A stretch of DNA of 36,235 nt, from NCBI GenBank assembly GCA_025965935.1, contig JAOPVZ010000082.1:1-36235 (forward strand). Direction: 5' to 3'. Made by a program: the position numbers and the translations under genes. Under the pieces are notes generated by a model. That model did no database searches and was not told where the DNA came from. It was given only the letters and a program-made list of their open reading frames with translations. Of this stretch, positions 1-7,599 are shown piece by piece (within the stretch, counting starts at the first letter, position 1; each line of letters opens with the position of its first letter). Origin of the DNA: Frankiales bacterium. Lineage in GTDB: Bacteria; Actinomycetota; Actinomycetes; Mycobacteriales; SCTD01.

Positions 1-2
1 GT

Positions 3-1511
3 GTGGCTGTCGCGAACCAGAACGTCGACTTCTACATCGCCGGTCGTAACGCTGGTCTCAACGGCCCGGCGACGCTCAACAAGACGACCGACGCCGCTGG
101 TAAGGCGACGCTCACGTACACCGACACCGGCGCGGCGGCCTCTACGGGCACCGACACCATCACCGCGGTGGCTGACGTCGACAACAACGACACCACGCAG
201 AACACCCCGCAGGGCACGGCCACCAACAAGTTCATCACCGAGCCGGCCACGGCCGCCACGGTGGACCTGGACGTCACTGGTGCCAGCTCCGCGACCTGCG
301 GTGTGGTTGCGACTGACCCGGCCAACGACGCCCAGGCATACGCTCCGGGCACGGCGACACACTCGGTCTGCGCCCTGGTGAAGACCGCTGGTGGGGCCCT
401 CCTCACCGGCAAGAACGTCACCTTCACCCTGACTGGTGTGGGCTCGTTCGCCAAGGCTGACGGCACTGCGCTGACCAGCCCGCAGACGGTCACCACCGAC
501 CAGAACGGTGTTGCCACCATCCTGGTCGTCTCGACCAAGTCCGGTGCGCAGAACCTCACCGCGACGATCGACGGCAAGAGCGACACCGGTACGGTCACGT
601 ACACGGCGGCCACGGTCACGGACGCTCGCAACATCGACCTGAAGCCCGACACCAGCACCATCTCTGCGGGTAAGTCGCAGGAGCTCACTGCTCTCGTGAC
701 CGACCGCTTCGGCAACCCGGTGCAGGGCATCACGGTCAACTTCACGGAGACCGGCGCTGGCTCGTTCTCGAACGGCACCTCGTCGACCTCCGGTGTCACC
801 GGTTCCACCGGCACCGTTACGGTCACCTTCACCTCGCCTGCCGGCTCCACCGGTACGGACGCGGTGACGGCCACCATCGGCAACGGCAGCACGCAGTGCG
901 CCAACGCCGCGGGTAACCCGGCTGGCACCACGGCAGGTAACTGCTCCGACACCAGCACCTACACGTTCCAGAGCAGCGCGGCCCCGACCATCACGGTCAG
1001 CCCGACTGCTCTGAACGTGGGCCAGTACGCGACCGTGGTCGTCCACGGCACCGCTGGCGACGCGGTGCAGCTGCTCGCCTACAGCCGCCCCAGCACGACC
1101 TACGGGGTTGTTCGCAACGGCACGATCGGCAGCAACGGGACCGTCACCTTCCAGGTCGGCCCGCGCACCAACACCCGCCTGTTCGCGAAGACCGCGGGCG
1201 GATCCAGCACCTCGGCCGTCATCTCGGTCCGTCCCGCTGAGTCCCTCTTCGGCACCGCGACTGGCAAGGTCGGCTCGTTCCACGGTGGCATCGTTCCTGG
1301 CCACTCCGGTGTGACGGTCCGCCTGTTCACGGTGAAGAACGGCGTGCGCTCCAGCTCGCCGGTCGGCACCGCCGTGACGGACGCCAATGGCAAGTGGACC
1401 TTCAGCCGCACCTTCGCGGCCACCGGTCCTGTGACGTTCATCAGCCAGACGCTGTCTGACCTGACGAGCCTCGCTGGCCAGTCCAACCGCATCACGGTCA
1501 CCTTCAAGTAG
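3..1511 (+). CDS. Ig-like repeat exported/surface protein, C-terminal part (5' truncated)
   Basis: This is the last 502 residues of a larger protein whose start lies left of the window; the frame is already open at base 3. The visible part is Thr/Ser/Gly/Ala-rich and built from beta-sandwich repeats of the bacterial Ig-like (Big_1/invasin-like) type. Recurring signatures are a GxVxFT(L/E)TGxGSF strand, a TDxxG(V/T)xT turn and a 'TATI(D/G)G' end strand. Cys pairs occur at about residues 99/122 and 299/313, which suggests disulphides and export. The last 180 residues change character (VRLFTVKNG, DANGKWTF) and may be an anchoring or cap domain. I see no LPXTG motif and no C-terminal membrane helix, so attachment is unknown. 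Codons use more GGT/GCT than neighbouring genes. Function is inferred only as adhesion or cell-surface structure. Ig-repeat identity is fairly sure; subfamily is not. Confidence 0.75.
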   Translation: MAVANQNVDFYIAGRNAGLNGPATLNKTTDAAGKATLTYTDTGAAASTGTDTITAVADVDNNDTTQNTPQGTATNKFITEPATAATVDLDVTGASSATCGVVATDPANDAQAYAPGTATHSVCALVKTAGGALLTGKNVTFTLTGVGSFAKADGTALTSPQTVTTDQNGVATILVVSTKSGAQNLTATIDGKSDTGTVTYTAATVTDARNIDLKPDTSTISAGKSQELTALVTDRFGNPVQGITVNFTETGAGSFSNGTSSTSGVTGSTGTVTVTFTSPAGSTGTDAVTATIGNGSTQCANAAGNPAGTTAGNCSDTSTYTFQSSAAPTITVSPTALNVGQYATVVVHGTAGDAVQLLAYSRPSTTYGVVRNGTIGSNGTVTFQVGPRTNTRLFAKTAGGSSTSAVISVRPAESLFGTATGKVGSFHGGIVPGHSGVTVRLFTVKNGVRSSSPVGTAVTDANGKWTFSRTFAATGPVTFISQTLSDLTSLAGQSNRITVTFK

Positions 1512-1520
1512 TCCGCCGGT

Positions 1521-1550
1521 TCCGGTGAGGGGCTGAGGCCCCTCACCGGA
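1521..1550 (+). terminator. 13-bp perfect hairpin after the Ig-repeat gene
   Basis: Arms 1521-1533 and 1538-1550 are perfect inverted repeats with a TGAG loop, starting 9 bases after the stop codon. There is no U-tract, which is common for actinobacterial intrinsic terminators. It is the first of two consecutive hairpins. Confidence 0.75.
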
Positions 1551-1567
1551 ACTCAGGACCGCAAGAA

Positions 1568-1606
1568 CGAAGAAGGCCCCGTCCCACTGGGACGGGGCCT
1601 TCTTCG
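1568..1606. terminator. 19-bp perfect hairpin, bidirectional terminator
   Basis: Arms 1568-1586 and 1588-1606 are perfectly complementary over 19 bp (core AAGGCCCCGTCCCA/TGGGACGGGGCCTT). The plus-strand arm ends in CCTTCTTCG and the minus-strand arm in CCTTCTTCG too, so each strand has a short pyrimidine run. It sits between convergent genes (stops at 1511 and 1616) and can serve both. Confidence 0.88.
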
Positions 1607-1615
1607 TGCCTGGGA

Positions 1616-2020
1616 CTACGTGCCCTCGGACACCTGGCCGATCGCGGCGAGCTCACGCAGGGCCGCATCGCGCTGGGCGGTCGTGGCGTCCGGAAGGATC
1701 TCCACCCGCAGCTTGCCGTCGACCAGCTTGGCCGACTGCACGCCGCTGATCGAAGCCACGGCGTCGAGCACGTCGTGCGCGTTCGCGGCGGTCAGCGCGG
1801 TGTGGGGAGCCACGACGTACTCGCCGATCGTCTGGGACAGCTTCATCACGTACGCCGGCACCGTGGCGACCGGCGACGGAACGGGCAGCAGGGTCGAGCT
1901 GGGGGCGGGCTTTGCCGCGGAGCTGGACCCGGAACAGCCGGTCAACAGCGCAGCGGCCGCGGCCCCGGCGAGCAGGCAGGAGGGGAGGGGGTTCTTCAGC
2001 ATGGGAGCAGGGTGCCCCAT
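1616..2020 (-). CDS. Small predicted lipoprotein
   Basis: The product is about 134 residues. A hydrophobic leader ends in a clear lipobox, Leu26-Thr-Gly-Cys29, followed by a Ser/Ala/Pro linker, so it should be lipidated at Cys29 and held on the outer face of the membrane. The remaining ~75 residues look like a small alpha/beta domain (DVLDAVASISGV, KLRVEILPDA); I do not recognise the family. Two ATG starts are possible: 2020, six bases after the upstream stop, or 2002, which gives a more typical 22-residue signal peptide. It is the last gene of a three-gene minus-strand unit with the SirB1-type and SH3-domain genes, and ends at the shared hairpin terminator. Lipoprotein status is well supported; role is unknown. 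Confidence 0.72.
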   Translation of the reverse strand: MGHPAPMLKNPLPSCLLAGAAAAALLTGCSGSSSAAKPAPSSTLLPVPSPVATVPAYVMKLSQTIGEYVVAPHTALTAANAHDVLDAVASISGVQSAKLVDGKLRVEILPDATTAQRDAALRELAAIGQVSEGT

Positions 2021-2026
2021 GCCGTC

Positions 2027-2758
2027 TCAGTTCAGTCGGGCACGTCCCATCCGGGCCTGTCGGCGCGCAAGGTCGGCCTCCTCCGGGGCCGCGTCCTCGA
2101 CGATCTCGGCGTAGGCCTCGAGGGCCTCAGCGCCCTGCGTGAACGAGCCGAGGCGGAGCAGCAGCTCGCCCTGCTCGCGGCGCAGGTCGACAGGGTGGCG
2201 GGGGAGCAGCAGCGACAGCTCGGTGGCCCAGAGCCGGGTGCGCGTGGTCTCCATCGACATGCCCTGCCGCGCCGTGAGCGCCCGGATGTTGGTGAGCACG
2301 CGCAGCAGCAGCGTCCCGGGATCGAGGACCGGCTCGTGTTGCGCGTGCACGATCGTGCCGCCGCCGAACGGATCCACGACGGTGTCGCCGACCAGCGTCA
2401 GGACGTGCCCGGGAAGCCCCAGCGAGACGGCCTCCAGACCCGCCCGGGAGGCGACCTCGCACCAGACGACCGACAGCAGGATCGGCAGCCCACGCCGACG
2501 CCTCAGCACCTCGTGCAGCAGCGAGGACCGCAGGTCGTCATAGTCCTCCGTCGATCCCGAGAACCCGTCGAGCGCCCGCTGCAGGCCACCGACGTCCTTG
2601 GAGGTGACCGTGGCCGCGAGGACGTCGAGCTCCACCAGCCAGTCGTTGACGGAGAGGTCAGGCTCGACCTCGCAGCCGATCAGCAGGCACGCCTCGGCTA
2701 CGTCCACCTCGGGCGAGCGGACCAGCTCCGCGAACCGCTCCCGCGAGGCCTCGCTCAC
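2027..2758 (-). CDS. SirB1/transglutaminase-like family protein
   Basis: This 243-residue protein matches the SirB1-type family (Transglut_core2, often followed by TPR-like helices). The diagnostic core is visible in order: a helical N-terminus, then LLHEVLRRRRGLPILLS, a Cys-containing helix (VVWCEVASRAGL), the PGHVL histidine and the VDPFGGG segment that carries the acid. A helical C-terminal third (about residues 190-243) fits the usual TPR-like tail. Biochemical function of the family is not established; it is unclear whether the Cys-His-Asp set is catalytic. The GTG start at 2758 overlaps the stop of the SH3-domain gene by 4 bases (GTGA), implying translational coupling. No export signal, so cytoplasmic. 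Confidence 0.8.
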   Translation of the reverse strand: MSEASRERFAELVRSPEVDVAEACLLIGCEVEPDLSVNDWLVELDVLAATVTSKDVGGLQRALDGFSGSTEDYDDLRSSLLHEVLRRRRGLPILLSVVWCEVASRAGLEAVSLGLPGHVLTLVGDTVVDPFGGGTIVHAQHEPVLDPGTLLLRVLTNIRALTARQGMSMETTRTRLWATELSLLLPRHPVDLRREQGELLLRLGSFTQGAEALEAYAEIVEDAAPEEADLARRQARMGRARLN

Positions 2759-2973
2759 CGGCGCTCCGGGGCCGGCGGGACCCGCTTGGCGGCGACGACG
2801 GTCTCCGACGGGACCTCGACCACCACGCCGTCCCGCCTCTCGATGCGCACGACCTCGGTCCAGGAGAGGAGCTGCCCGAGCACGTCGCCGTACCCGCCCT
2901 CCGGGAGCGCACGTCGCAGCGAAACCCGTACCCCTGAGTCGCCCGGACCCACGTCGCGGGTGTAGCGCACCAC
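2755..2973 (-). CDS. Stand-alone SH3-like domain related to Rv0428c-type acetyltransferase N-terminus
   Basis: The 72-residue product reads like the N-terminal SH3-like domain of actinobacterial Rv0428c-type histone/GNAT acetyltransferases: a VRVSLRRALPEGG beta start, DVLGQLLSW, VVRIERRDG and the closing VVAAKRVPPAP. In that family a GNAT domain usually follows; here the frame stops right after PPAPERR and overlaps the next gene by GTGA. It is divergent from fdxA. Start is GTG 2973 (a second GTG follows at 2970): a TAGTCT -10 lies seven bases upstream, so the transcript may be leaderless. Family assignment is from memory and moderately sure; whether it is a functional microprotein or a remnant is open. 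Confidence 0.62.
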   Translation of the reverse strand: MVRYTRDVGPGDSGVRVSLRRALPEGGYGDVLGQLLSWTEVVRIERRDGVVVEVPSETVVAAKRVPPAPERR

Positions 2974-2980
2974 GTCTGCG

Positions 2981-2986
2981 AGACTA
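2981..2986 (-). promoter_or_regulatory. -10 element (TAGTCT) for the SH3/SirB1/lipoprotein operon
   Basis: Read on the minus strand this is TAGTCT, seven bases before GTG 2973. The plus-strand TAGAGG (2985-2990), a weak -10 for fdxA, shares its TA. The two promoters would therefore overlap. Confidence 0.5.
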
Positions 2987-3022
2987 GAGGGGTCCGCAAC
3001 ACCTAGAAGGATGGCTGAGCAA

Positions 3023-3364
3023 GTGACCTACGTGATCGCCGAGCCCTGTGTCGACGTCAAGGACAAGGCGTGCATCGAGGAGTGCCCGGTCGACTGCATC
3101 TACGAGGGCAAGCGATCGCTCTACATCCACCCCGACGAGTGCGTCGACTGCGGTGCCTGTGAGCCGGTCTGCCCGGTCGAGGCCATCTACTACGAGGACG
3201 ACACGCCCTCGCAGTGGAAGGACTACTACCGCGCCAACGTCGACTTCTTCACCGAGACCACCTCGATCGGCAGCCCCGGCGGCGCGTCGAAGGTCGGTCC
3301 CGTCGACCTCGACCACCCCGTCGTCATGGCGGTCCCGGAGGGTCAGAACACCGAGGGCCAGTGA
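3023..3364 (+). CDS. fdxA: 7Fe (3Fe-4S/4Fe-4S) ferredoxin FdxA
   Basis: Soluble low-potential electron carrier. Both cluster motifs are complete: Cys9, Cys17, Cys21 and Cys25 in the first half, and CVDCGACEPVCP with Cys40, 43, 46 and 50 in the second. By analogy with 7Fe ferredoxins, Cys9, 17 and 50 hold the 3Fe-4S cluster and Cys21, 40, 43 and 46 the 4Fe-4S cluster. The sequence is close to Mycobacterium and Streptomyces FdxA, including the 'YYEDD' segment and the C-terminal tail. I chose GTG 3023 because family members start at M-TYVIAEPC and the AGAAGGA Shine-Dalgarno (3005-3011) cannot act on ATG 3011, which touches it; ATG 3011 would add four residues. It overlaps dapC by one base, an arrangement common in actinobacteria. 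Its redox partners are not in the window. Confidence 0.93.
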   Translation: MTYVIAEPCVDVKDKACIEECPVDCIYEGKRSLYIHPDECVDCGACEPVCPVEAIYYEDDTPSQWKDYYRANVDFFTETTSIGSPGGASKVGPVDLDHPVVMAVPEGQNTEGQ

Positions 3365-4467
3365 TGCAGGGCTGGGCGGCCCGCGCGCAGCTGCCGGTCT
3401 TCCCCTGGGACCAGCTCGTCCCGTACGGCGAGACGGCGCGGCAGCACCCTGACGGCATCGTCGACCTGAGCATCGGCACGCCCGTCGACCCGACGCCGGC
3501 CGTCGTCCAGGAGGCGCTGAAGGCTGCCGCGGACGCCCCCGGCTACCCCCTCACCATCGGTACGGCGGACTTGCGCGGCACCCTCGTCGAGTGGTCGCGC
3601 CGGCGGCTCGGCGCAGACGTCACCGCGGCGAACGTCGTCCCGAGCATCGGCTCCAAGGAGCTCGTCTCGCTGCTGCCCGTGCTGCTCGGGCTCACCGGTC
3701 GGCAGGTCCTCATCCCGGCGCTCGCATACCCGACCTACGACGTCGGCGCGCGCCTCGCCGGCTGCGAGCCGGTGCCGACCGACGACCCGACCGCGCACGA
3801 TGCCTCGAAGGTCGGGCTCGTCTGGGTCAACAGCCCGTCCAACCCGACCGGGCGGGTGCAGTCGGCGGAGGAGCTGAAGCGGGTCGTGGACTGGGGCCGA
3901 GAGCACGGCGTGCTGGTCGCCTCCGACGAGTGCTACCTCGAGCTCGACTGGGAGGCCTCGCCGGTCAGCGTGCTGCACCCGTCGGTGTCCGGCGGCTCGA
4001 CGGACGGCGTGATCGCCCTGCACTCGCTGTCGAAGCGCTCCAACCTCGCGGGCTACCGCGCCGGGTTCGCGGTCGGCGACGCCACCGCGATCGGGATGCT
4101 CATCGAGGCCCGCAAGCACATCGGCCTGCTGCCGCCCGCGCCGGTCCAGGCCGCCACCGTCGCGGCGCTGCGCGACGACACGCACGTCGCGGAGCAGAAG
4201 GAGCGCTACCGCGCGCGCCGCGACCTGCTCAAGCCGGCTGTCGAGAAGGCCGGCTTCCGGGTCGACCACTCCGAGGCGGGGCTCTACCTGTGGTGCACCC
4301 GCGACGAGGACTGCTGGGACACGGTCGCCTGGCTGGCGGCGCAGGGCGTCCTGGCGGCGCCTGGAGCCTTCTACGGGGCTGCGGGCTCCCGACACGTCCG
4401 GATGGCCCTCACGGCCACTGACGAGCGGATCAGCGCGGCGAGCGAGCGTCTCGCCACATCGGCGTGA
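3364..4467 (+). CDS. dapC: Succinyldiaminopimelate transaminase (PLP-dependent)
   Basis: This 367-residue class I/II aminotransferase matches actinobacterial DapC, which converts N-succinyl-2-amino-6-ketopimelate to N-succinyl-LL-diaminopimelate using glutamate. Visible family marks are the N-terminal FPWDQLVPYGETA, the substrate-loop NSPSNPTGR, the LASDECY-like region (VASDECYLEL) and the PLP lysine, Lys224, in HSLSKRSN. A C-terminal LYLWC segment precedes the carboxylate-binding region. ATG 3364 overlaps the fdxA stop (TGATG), so both are probably translated in a coupled way. dapD and dapE lie within 1.5 kb. The 3' end overlaps the convergent GNAT gene by 38 bases. Some actinobacterial homologues also work as glutamate-prephenate aminotransferases; sequence alone does not settle that. 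Confidence 0.92.
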   Translation: MQGWAARAQLPVFPWDQLVPYGETARQHPDGIVDLSIGTPVDPTPAVVQEALKAAADAPGYPLTIGTADLRGTLVEWSRRRLGADVTAANVVPSIGSKELVSLLPVLLGLTGRQVLIPALAYPTYDVGARLAGCEPVPTDDPTAHDASKVGLVWVNSPSNPTGRVQSAEELKRVVDWGREHGVLVASDECYLELDWEASPVSVLHPSVSGGSTDGVIALHSLSKRSNLAGYRAGFAVGDATAIGMLIEARKHIGLLPPAPVQAATVAALRDDTHVAEQKERYRARRDLLKPAVEKAGFRVDHSEAGLYLWCTRDEDCWDTVAWLAAQGVLAAPGAFYGAAGSRHVRMALTATDERISAASERLATSA

Positions 4468-5005
4468 TGACCGGGCAGCCGGCCGGGACCCGGAGGGGTT
4501 CGCGGTCCACGAAGCCGTGCCGTCGGTAGAACGGCAGGTTGCGCGGGTTCGAGCTCTCCAGGTACGCCGGCCAGCCGAAGGCGTCGCACACCGCGAGCGC
4601 CGGGGCCAGCGCGGCTGCACCCCTGCCCTTGCCCTGCACGGCCGCACCGACGTAGCCGAGGTAGGCGTGCGGCTCGTGCGGGTGCTGCCTCTCGATGGCC
4701 GCCGACATCCGCAGCAGCCGCAGCGTCCCGAGCCGGGCGATCGGTCCGACCTTCGGCGCGAGCCGAAGCGTCTCAGTCAACCCCAGCCGCCACTGACCCG
4801 GCGGATGCCACCAAGCAACCGCGTCCTCGCCCACCATCGTGAACTGCTCCGGGTGCCGCTCGCAGCCGTGCCGCGTGAGGGCCGCGACCACCGGTGCGGC
4901 GCGGTCGCCGACCAGCCACCGCCACACCGGGTCGTCCGCGAAGGCCGCGCCCAGCGTCGTACCCACCGCACGTGCATCTGCTGCTGTCGCCTGGCGCGCG
5001 TCCAT
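4430..5005 (-). CDS. GNAT-family N-acetyltransferase
   Basis: The 191-residue protein has a GNAT fold: N-terminal beta1/alpha1 (DARQATAADARAVGTTLG), a central strand HAYLGYVGAAV and the acetyl-CoA loop QGKGRGAAAL (Q-x-x-G-x-G), then LESSNPRNLPFYRRHGF, the usual alpha4/beta6 motif. The acceptor substrate cannot be read from the sequence. It starts two bases after the dapD stop, so it is very likely co-transcribed and coupled with dapD, and its 3' end overlaps dapC on the other strand. It is not the GNAT half missing from the SH3-domain gene at 2755-2973, because it lacks the sequence style of that family. Confidence 0.85.
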   Translation of the reverse strand: MDARQATAADARAVGTTLGAAFADDPVWRWLVGDRAAPVVAALTRHGCERHPEQFTMVGEDAVAWWHPPGQWRLGLTETLRLAPKVGPIARLGTLRLLRMSAAIERQHPHEPHAYLGYVGAAVQGKGRGAAALAPALAVCDAFGWPAYLESSNPRNLPFYRRHGFVDREPLRVPAGCPVITPMWRDARSPR

Positions 5006-5007
5006 GC

Positions 5008-5922
5008 CTAGTTGGCGTGCAGGGCGGCGTTGAGCTCGACGTTCTTCCCTGCGCGAGCACGGGCCTGCATGGCGCCGGTCACGCTGTCGCGGAGGAAGAG
5101 CAGGCCCGAGGAGCCGGACAGGTCGCGGCCCTTGACGACGCGGCCGTCCTCGAGCGTCACCTTCGTACCGGCCGTGACGTAACAGCCGGCCTCGACGACG
5201 CAGTCGTCACCGAGGCTGATGCCGGTCCCGGCATTGGCGCCGACCAGGCAGCGCTTGCCGATCCGGATGACCTCGGTCCCGCCGCCCGACAGGGTGCCCA
5301 TGACGGAAGCACCCCCGCCGATGTCGCTGCCGTCGTCGACCACCACGCCGGCGCTGATGCGGCCCTCGACCATCGACGCGCCGAGGGTGCCGGCGTTGAA
5401 GTTGACGAAGCCTTCGTGCATGACGGTCGTGCCCGGGGCGAGGTGGGCCCCGAGCCGCACGCGGTCGGCGTCGGCGATGCGCACGCCCGTGGGCAGCACG
5501 TAGTCGACCATCCGCGGGAACTTGTCCACGCTGAGCACCTGCATCGGCCCGGACGCCATCAGACGCAGTCGCGTCGCCTCGAAATCCTCGACAGCGCACG
5601 GTCCGCGCGAGGTCCAGACCACGTTGGCGAGCAAGCCGAACTGGCCCGACAGGTCGCAGCCGTGCGGCGCCACAATGCGGTGGGACAGCAGGTGAAGGCG
5701 CAGGTAGACGTCCGGCGCATCGACCGGTGGCGCGTCCAGGTCGATCGTCCGGGTGACCACCTCTCGGCGGACGCCACGGACGTCGTCGGTGGTGGCGAGC
5801 GCCGCCAGCCCCTCGGGAGCCGTGGCATCGGCACCGAGCCGGGGAGCGGGGTACCAGGTGTCGAGGACCTGGCCCTCGGGGGTGAGCGTCGCGAGGCCGA
5901 CGCCTGAGGCGGTGCGGGTCAT
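5008..5922 (-). CDS. dapD: 2,3,4,5-tetrahydropyridine-2,6-dicarboxylate N-succinyltransferase (actinobacterial type)
   Basis: DapD transfers succinyl from succinyl-CoA to tetrahydrodipicolinate in the succinylase branch to meso-DAP and lysine. The 304-residue length fits the actinobacterial clade (about 310-320). An N-terminal alpha/beta region is followed by a left-handed beta-helix built of hexapeptide repeats (about residues 165-265: [53 protein letters not shown]). Such enzymes form trimers. ATG 5922 was chosen because a TAGGCT -10 ends seven bases upstream and no good upstream start with conserved residues exists. It is divergent from dapE across only 23 bp. The GNAT gene follows two bases after its stop. 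Confidence 0.93.
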   Translation of the reverse strand: MTRTASGVGLATLTPEGQVLDTWYPAPRLGADATAPEGLAALATTDDVRGVRREVVTRTIDLDAPPVDAPDVYLRLHLLSHRIVAPHGCDLSGQFGLLANVVWTSRGPCAVEDFEATRLRLMASGPMQVLSVDKFPRMVDYVLPTGVRIADADRVRLGAHLAPGTTVMHEGFVNFNAGTLGASMVEGRISAGVVVDDGSDIGGGASVMGTLSGGGTEVIRIGKRCLVGANAGTGISLGDDCVVEAGCYVTAGTKVTLEDGRVVKGRDLSGSSGLLFLRDSVTGAMQARARAGKNVELNAALHAN

Positions 5923-5929
5923 GGCCGTC

Positions 5930-5939
5930 AGCCTAGATT
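5930..5939. promoter_or_regulatory. Interlocked divergent -10 elements of dapD and dapE
   Basis: Plus strand 5934-5939 reads TAGATT, ending six bases before the dapE GTG. Minus strand 5935-5930 reads TAGGCT, ending seven bases before the dapD ATG. The two hexamers share the TA at 5934-5935. Both spacings predict transcripts starting at or next to the start codon, so neither mRNA would have a Shine-Dalgarno leader. Confidence 0.7.
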
Positions 5940-5945
5940 GCTCAC

Positions 5946-7007
5946 GTGGACCTCGACCTAACCGATCCGGTCGCGCTGACCGCACAGCTCGTCGACGTCG
6001 CCTCAGTCAGCGGCGACGAGCAGCGGCTCGCCGACCTCGTCGAGCAGGCACTGAAGCTGCCGCACCTGACGGTCGACCGGATGGGCAACAACGTCGTCGC
6101 CCGCACCGACCTCGGACGTGACCGGCGGGTGCTGCTGGCCGGCCACCTCGACACCGTCCCGGTCGCCGACAACCTGCCCTCGCGGCGCGACGGCGACCTG
6201 CTGCACGGCTGCGGCACCAGTGACATGAAGAGCGGCGACGCGGTGCTGCTGCACCTGGCCGCGACCCTCAGCAACCCCGGCTACGACGTCACCTACGTCC
6301 TCTACGACAACGAGGAGGTCGCCGCCGAGCGCAACGGCCTGGGCCACCTCGTCCGCGAGCACCGCGACTGGCTCGACGCCGACCTGGCCCTGCTCATGGA
6401 GCCGACCAACGGCCTCATCGAGGCAGGCTGCCAGGGCACCCTCCGCGTCGACATCTCGCTGGCGGGCAAGCGCGCGCACAGCGCTCGGTCCTGGCTCGGC
6501 GACAACGCGATCCACGCCGCCGCTCCCGTGCTCGCCGCGCTCTCGTCGTACCAGGCCCGGGACGTCGACATCGACGGCTGCGTCTACCGAGAGGGGCTGC
6601 AGGCGGTCGGCATCACAGGCGGTGTCGCCGGCAACGTGGTGCCCGACGCGGCCACGGTCACGGTGAACTTCCGGTTCGCGCCGGACCGCTCCGAGAGCCA
6701 GGCGCTGCAGCACGTCCGCGAGGTCTTCGACGGGTACGACGTGACGGTGACCGACTCCAGTCCGGGTGCCCTGCCGGGGCTGACCGCCCCGGCAGCCCGG
6801 CACTTCGTCGAGGCCGTCGGGGAGACGCCGGTCGCGAAGTACGGCTGGACCGACGTCGCCCGGTTCAGCGCCCTCGGGATCCCGGCGCTGAACTACGGGC
6901 CGGGCGACCCCAACCTCGCCCACACCCGCGAGGAGCACGTCGACGTCCGGCTCGTCGCCAAGGCAGCGGACCTGCTCCGGTCCTACCTGAGCCGGCCGCC
7001 GGACTGA
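5946..7007 (+). CDS. dapE: Succinyl-diaminopimelate desuccinylase
   Basis: Zn-dependent M20 hydrolase that removes succinate from N-succinyl-LL-DAP. The metal and catalytic residues are visible: AGHLDTVPV (His67, Asp69), GTSDMKSG (Asp93 bridging), NEE (Glu123 catalytic, Glu124 metal) and the late [12 protein letters not shown] histidine. A dimerisation lid region with [17 protein letters not shown] lies in the middle. The 353-residue length and motif style match the actinobacterial DapE group. The GTG start at 5946 fits the TAGATT -10 six bases upstream; no Shine-Dalgarno is present, consistent with a leaderless mRNA. Together with dapC and dapD this supplies three consecutive steps of the pathway. 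Confidence 0.94.
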   Translation: MDLDLTDPVALTAQLVDVASVSGDEQRLADLVEQALKLPHLTVDRMGNNVVARTDLGRDRRVLLAGHLDTVPVADNLPSRRDGDLLHGCGTSDMKSGDAVLLHLAATLSNPGYDVTYVLYDNEEVAAERNGLGHLVREHRDWLDADLALLMEPTNGLIEAGCQGTLRVDISLAGKRAHSARSWLGDNAIHAAAPVLAALSSYQARDVDIDGCVYREGLQAVGITGGVAGNVVPDAATVTVNFRFAPDRSESQALQHVREVFDGYDVTVTDSSPGALPGLTAPAARHFVEAVGETPVAKYGWTDVARFSALGIPALNYGPGDPNLAHTREEHVDVRLVAKAADLLRSYLSRPPD

Positions 7008-7042
7008 TCAATGCGGGTGGTGACCGGCAGCGTTCGCGGTCG

Positions 7043-7075
7043 TAGCGTCGGGTCGTGCGGGGTCACCCGCCCCGC
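7043..7075 (+). promoter_or_regulatory. Probable -10 (TAGCGT) and 5'UTR hairpin before the NTF2-like gene
   Basis: TAGCGT at 7043-7048 would start a transcript near 7055. Immediately after lies a 6-bp GC hairpin (7057-7062/7070-7075). A GGGGGAGGA Shine-Dalgarno follows at 7082-7090. Confidence 0.4.
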
Positions 7076-7097
7076 CTGACCTGGGGGAGGACCCCAC

Positions 7098-7556
7098 ATG
7101 GCAGCCACGACACAAGAGACGAACACCCAACGGACCGCGCGCGCCTACGCCGCCTTCTCCGCCGGAGACCTCAACACGCTCTCCGAGTTCATCAGCCCCG
7201 ACTGCGTCTGGATCGTCGGCGGCGACAACCGGCTGACCGGCAACTACCACGGCCGGGACGCGACCTTCGACTACTTCGGCAAGCTCGTCGAGGCCACCGC
7301 CGGCACGTTCACCCTCTCCGTCCTCACCATCAACGAGGTCGTCCCCGACACGGTGATCGTCACCGCCCACGCGCAGGCGAGCGCCCGGGACCGGAAGTAC
7401 GACGAGGAGATCGTGCAGCAGCTCCACCTGCGCAACGGCCAGGTCATCGCGTGCCGCACGTTCGTGGAGAACGGGCACCTGTGGGATGCCCTCGTCGGTC
7501 GGGCGCAGATCACGCTGCCCGCCCAAGGCCCGCGCGAGAGCGTCAGCAGCGGGTAG
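7098..7556 (+). CDS. SnoaL/NTF2-like domain protein
   Basis: This 152-residue cytoplasmic protein has the NTF2/SnoaL cone fold pattern: a first helix (RTARAYAAFSAGDLNTLSEFI), then SPDCVWIVGG, a GNYHGRDATFDYFGKLVE segment, and three long strands ending in VVAHAQ-like, LHLRNGQVIACRTFVENGHLWDAL. Members are small-molecule isomerases, cyclases or ligand-binding proteins, and the fold alone does not give a substrate. ATG 7098 has a strong GGGGGAGGA ribosome site at 7-8 bases. It lies in the same direction as dapE but has its own likely -10, so it is probably a separate unit. Confidence 0.8.
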   Translation: MAATTQETNTQRTARAYAAFSAGDLNTLSEFISPDCVWIVGGDNRLTGNYHGRDATFDYFGKLVEATAGTFTLSVLTINEVVPDTVIVTAHAQASARDRKYDEEIVQQLHLRNGQVIACRTFVENGHLWDALVGRAQITLPAQGPRESVSSG

Positions 7557-7599
7557 CCGGGTATGGGGGGCTTCTGCACCCGACGCGAAGGAGCCCCCG

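Noticed and set aside
4430-5005. The GNAT gene as the missing half of the SH3-domain gene
   Set aside because: It has its own complete N-terminus and a different GNAT subfamily style, and lies on the other side of fdxA-dapC.
5207-5599. Arg/Gly-rich alternative frame inside dapD
   Set aside because: Composition is that of a shifted reading of the hexapeptide-repeat region; dapD in its own frame is intact.
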